Origin: Isoetes taiwanensis
Taxonomy: Eukaryota; Streptophyta; Lycopodiopsida; Isoetales; Isoetaceae
Length of the DNA: 64,000 nucleotides
Assembly: GCA_021234155.1 (NCBI GenBank)
Contig: JAJEKV010000057.1
Span: 2,141,821-2,205,820 of the forward strand
Direction: 5' to 3'
Part shown: piece by piece, positions 61,527-64,000 of the stretch
Layout of the letters: every line of letters begins with the position of its first letter
How positions within the stretch are numbered: position 1 is the stretch's first letter
The notes under the pieces: model-generated
What the model was told of the DNA's origin: nothing
The model's database searches: none
The model's input: only the letters and a program-made list of their open reading frames with translations
Made by a program: the position numbers and the translations under genes

Positions 61527-62628
61527 CGCCTCTAAGAGTGCGCGAGGGGGGTGTTAGGTTGGGACCTAAGTGGCCTCTGGCGCACTCTTGGAGTCATTGG
61601 CCTATCTCTGTCTAATGGATGCCAAGAATCCGCTGGGAGGGGTAAATTCCTATTCGTTTTCTTCCTAAATGCAAGTTTCTTTGTTTATTACTACGTTTGG
61701 AGCAAGTAGGGCTAATCAAGGCCCGGTTGGTTTGGATGACTCTAAGAGTCTTGTGGGAGGAGGGGTTAGGTTGGGACCTAACTATGCTCTGGCGCACTCT
61801 TGGAGTCGTTGGTCAAAATATCGCATTTGCTCCAGATCTAATACTGTACCTAATGAAATACACATTTTTAAACGACTATATATCTTTATTATTCAAAATT
61901 TTCATACACTACATATAAGCCATCGGTTACACAAAAAGCAGCTTGTGTTCTATTTATCGTCCTCTTGATGTACCCATGATCTCATGTCTTTTCGGTGTCT
62001 TTTCGTGGGCGTGCACGCCAATGAGTCTTCAAGTGTTGCCGACCTCCATGCCTTGCTTAATTTCTTGGTTTGTTGATGAAATCCTCCATATCTCGAATCG
62101 AAGCTAGGTCTTCTTCAACTATTTTCTCTCGAACCCCTCTAAGCATGCGCGAGGAGGGTGTTAGGTCCAGACCTAACTATGCCCTGGCGCACCCTTAGAG
62201 GTGTTGTCCCTTTCCGCTCTAAACTTATCCAATTTACACAATTTAACATGCGTTTCCCACTAATTTAATCATTCTAAACAAGATTCTATTATTACCTTTA
62301 CCATTTGAGTAAGTTATGATCAATTTTTGAGGTCACTTTTAGGGAAGACTCTAAGAGTGCGCGAGGAGGGGGTTAGGTCGGGACCTAACTATACTCTGGC
62401 GCACTCTTGGAGTCATTGTTCCAAAAGTGACTTGTACTTAATGTTTTTCGATGTTTTAACATATAATTCTAGCTATTCCGAGCTTTTTGATTGGGATTTC
62501 ATCTTTTATTTTACCATTTGGAGTTCCTAAGGCCAAGTTCTAGGGTTTATATGGGGTGACTACTCTAAGAGTGCACGAGAGGGCCATTAGGTCTGAACCT
62601 AACATGCTCCTGGCGCACTCTTGAAGTC
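61527..62628 (-). repeat. Five tandem hairpin units in LTR-element leader
   Basis: Units of about 70 bp lie at 61527-61595, 61738-61807, 62134-62200, 62347-62413 and 62558-62628, spaced about 211, 396, 213 and 211 bp. Typical arms are GACTCTAAGAGTGCGCGAG and CTGGCGCACTCTTGGAGTC, with a smaller inner hairpin TTAGGT..GACCTAA. In the 62134 unit both outer arms differ yet still pair (CCTCTAAG with CTTAGAGG). They lie 230-1330 bases downstream of the PBS in transcript order. Confidence 0.88.
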
Positions 62629-62840
62629 ATTGGCCAAAAGTGCCTGAAATTTAGTAGGATCTCTTAAGTGCCTATGTTCTCTAATTATCATAATCTTAGA
62701 TAATTACTAGCTCTACCCCAGGAAAAAATTTTCCCGCCACTCGAGGTTTGTGCTTGGGCTTTTACCTCCAAGACTGAATGTCTAGATGAGTTAGTTCCTA
62801 TAGGGTTTTGATTCGGTGCTTTCGATCACCGTGGTCCGCC

Positions 62841-62860
62841 AAGATCGAGCTCGATACCAT
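62841..62860 (-). promoter_or_regulatory. Primer-binding site of large LTR element
   Basis: Minus-strand ATGGTATCGAGCTCGATCTT directly follows the 5' LTR; TGGTATCGAGC resembles the initiator Met tRNA complement. Confidence 0.8.
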
Positions 62861-64000
62861 TAGACGGCCCGGCTCATATCACGATGCCCGATCGTGATCC
62901 TAACCGGAGATCATCCCTCAAACCAGCATCCGCCCGACATGAGGCCGTCCACCTAACATCGGGCCCTTGATGGTGGCCAAGAACCCGACGGGGAAGAATG
63001 GACGTGTCATTCATCCCGTCTCCCTCGGGATCGACCTAGCTGCGGAAGCGTAAACAAAACATGAGCACATGACATCAATCAACAATAACATACCCACCTC
63101 GAAGGGTGGTCCACCATATCACAGTAGCTGCAACAACACATCAAGATGCGTCAATATAACATGGGGAAATTCTACCCGGGCTCGGACTCATGGGGAAAGG
63201 CTGGCGGCTTGGGGTCTCCAGATAACAATGCAAACAGAATTCATGGCAAATGGATTTGGCTGGCATAGGAACATGGCCGTTGGGTAGTCCACTCCATCCG
63301 CCCCTCCCGTGCATACTTTGCAGATAGGGTGAAAAGTATTGGAGCTCGACCGTAGCTCTTAGGGTGAATAGCCGAGGGGCTACCGCACCGGGTTGCATCT
63401 CCCGCCCCCGATGAGGCGAGGAGGGAATCACTCCCCTCCGGAAGGTTCATGCCAATCACAGGCGAAGCTAGAGAGCCACCGCCAGATTCGACTTCAACTC
63501 ACCGGAAGGTGACGATCACCCCACGCAGTGTCGAGCCCATACCCCGCCCTCACGCAGCGGTGCGGGGGTATTAGGCCTAGCTCACGGCATTCCGGGCGTG
63601 GCCGCCGCATACCGGATCAACCGCGGATTAGACAAGCCCTCCCTTGTCCCGGTCTAGCTCCGCCACCCACGGCCAAAGCGGGCTCTTATGCAGGTGCCGC
63701 ATTAATTGGGAATTAATGGGCTAAAACTAGGATCATACCACTACTTGGGCTCACGGTCTCTTCCCCCCCTTCCCAATACACAAGAGTGGCGCATAGAATG
63801 TCAAAACATCATCACAACAGAACTGAAAATAATAGAATACATCTATTCTAATCTACCTAATCATACATGGTTAGGTTCCTTTGTTAGTGTCTATCATTCT
63901 TAGGCTGTAGGGGTCGCCTATAGCTAAGAATGGATGCTAACCCTACTGAAAGAGGCCTGATAACTCGGATCTACCTATTGAATCAACCACCCACCCGCAT
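62861..64000 (-). repeat. 5' LTR of large element, cut by window end
   Basis: It aligns with 53675 onward, including the segments around 62932-63130 and 63700-63900 which are nearly identical. Differences cluster in the GC-rich middle (about 63280-63700). The outer end lies beyond the window. Confidence 0.9.

Larger units (their letters stand above)
53675..64000 (-). mobile_element. Large LTR retrotransposon, minus strand, no RT recognised
   Basis: The LTR at 53675-55225 recurs from 62861 to the window end. On the minus strand the order is right LTR (5'), PBS (62860-62841), leader with hairpins, degraded gag-like frames (61127-57311), a long AT-rich region, PPT (55242-55226) and left LTR (3'). 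Internal length is 7.6 kb. No RT, integrase or protease motif could be found on either strand, so this fits a large retrotransposon derivative mobilised in trans. The right LTR is cut by the window edge. Confidence 0.85.

Overview
The window looks like a stretch of a large, transposon-rich plant nuclear genome. One intact host gene has short GT-AG introns and one GC-AG intron, and most of the rest is decayed LTR retrotransposons, LINEs, hAT-type elements and tandem repeats. The host gene belongs to a land-plant CCCH/RRM family. A minus-strand LINE with a CCHC-like tail and a DIRS-type RNase H fragment make an angiosperm less obvious than a fern, lycophyte or gymnosperm, but the sequence does not settle this.

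Layout, left to right. 1-4160 is non-coding, with direct repeats and a cluster of six identical 16-bp palindromes (3341-3584). 4161-5469 is a 5'-truncated, poly(A)-tailed LINE. 5664-7014 may be a TIR element carrying exon-like pieces. 8309-12749 is a Copia element with two LTRs, PBS, PPT, a decayed pol and a CAGAC target duplication; most of gag is missing. 17823-22033 is the host gene: a non-coding first exon, then nine coding exons that splice in phase to 762 codons. Its protein has an N-terminal family domain, a CCCH finger, a LOTUS/OST-HTH domain, an RRM and, unexpectedly, a C-terminal C3HC4 RING. 23109-26590 is a nearly full LINE on the minus strand. 28430-31830 is a decayed Ty3/gypsy pol on the minus strand.

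31932-34875 and 36261-37307 are two members of one hAT-like family in opposite orientation, with 10-bp TIRs and 8-bp target duplications. The first has swallowed a 1.7-kb poly(A) retroinsertion; the second interrupts a decayed coiled-coil reading frame. 39901-39985 is a (GATAG)17 array. 40216-42341 holds LINE debris and a DIRS-type RNase H fragment. 42920-45370 is an array of about 350-bp units with tRNA-like A and B boxes that flips orientation near 44885. 46122-49917 may be another TIR element. 53675 to the window end is a large minus-strand LTR element (LTR 1551 bp, PBS, PPT) in which no reverse transcriptase could be recognised; its leader carries five copies of a strong hairpin.

The best candidates for something undescribed are the CCCH-LOTUS-RRM-RING protein, a perfect 19-bp hairpin in its first coding intron, the tandem leader hairpins of the large LTR element, the tRNA-like tandem array and the 16-bp palindrome cluster. 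Differences between LTR pairs fall often at CAG/CTG/CCGG sites, which may be assembly error at methylated CHG sites and should be checked before indels here are trusted.
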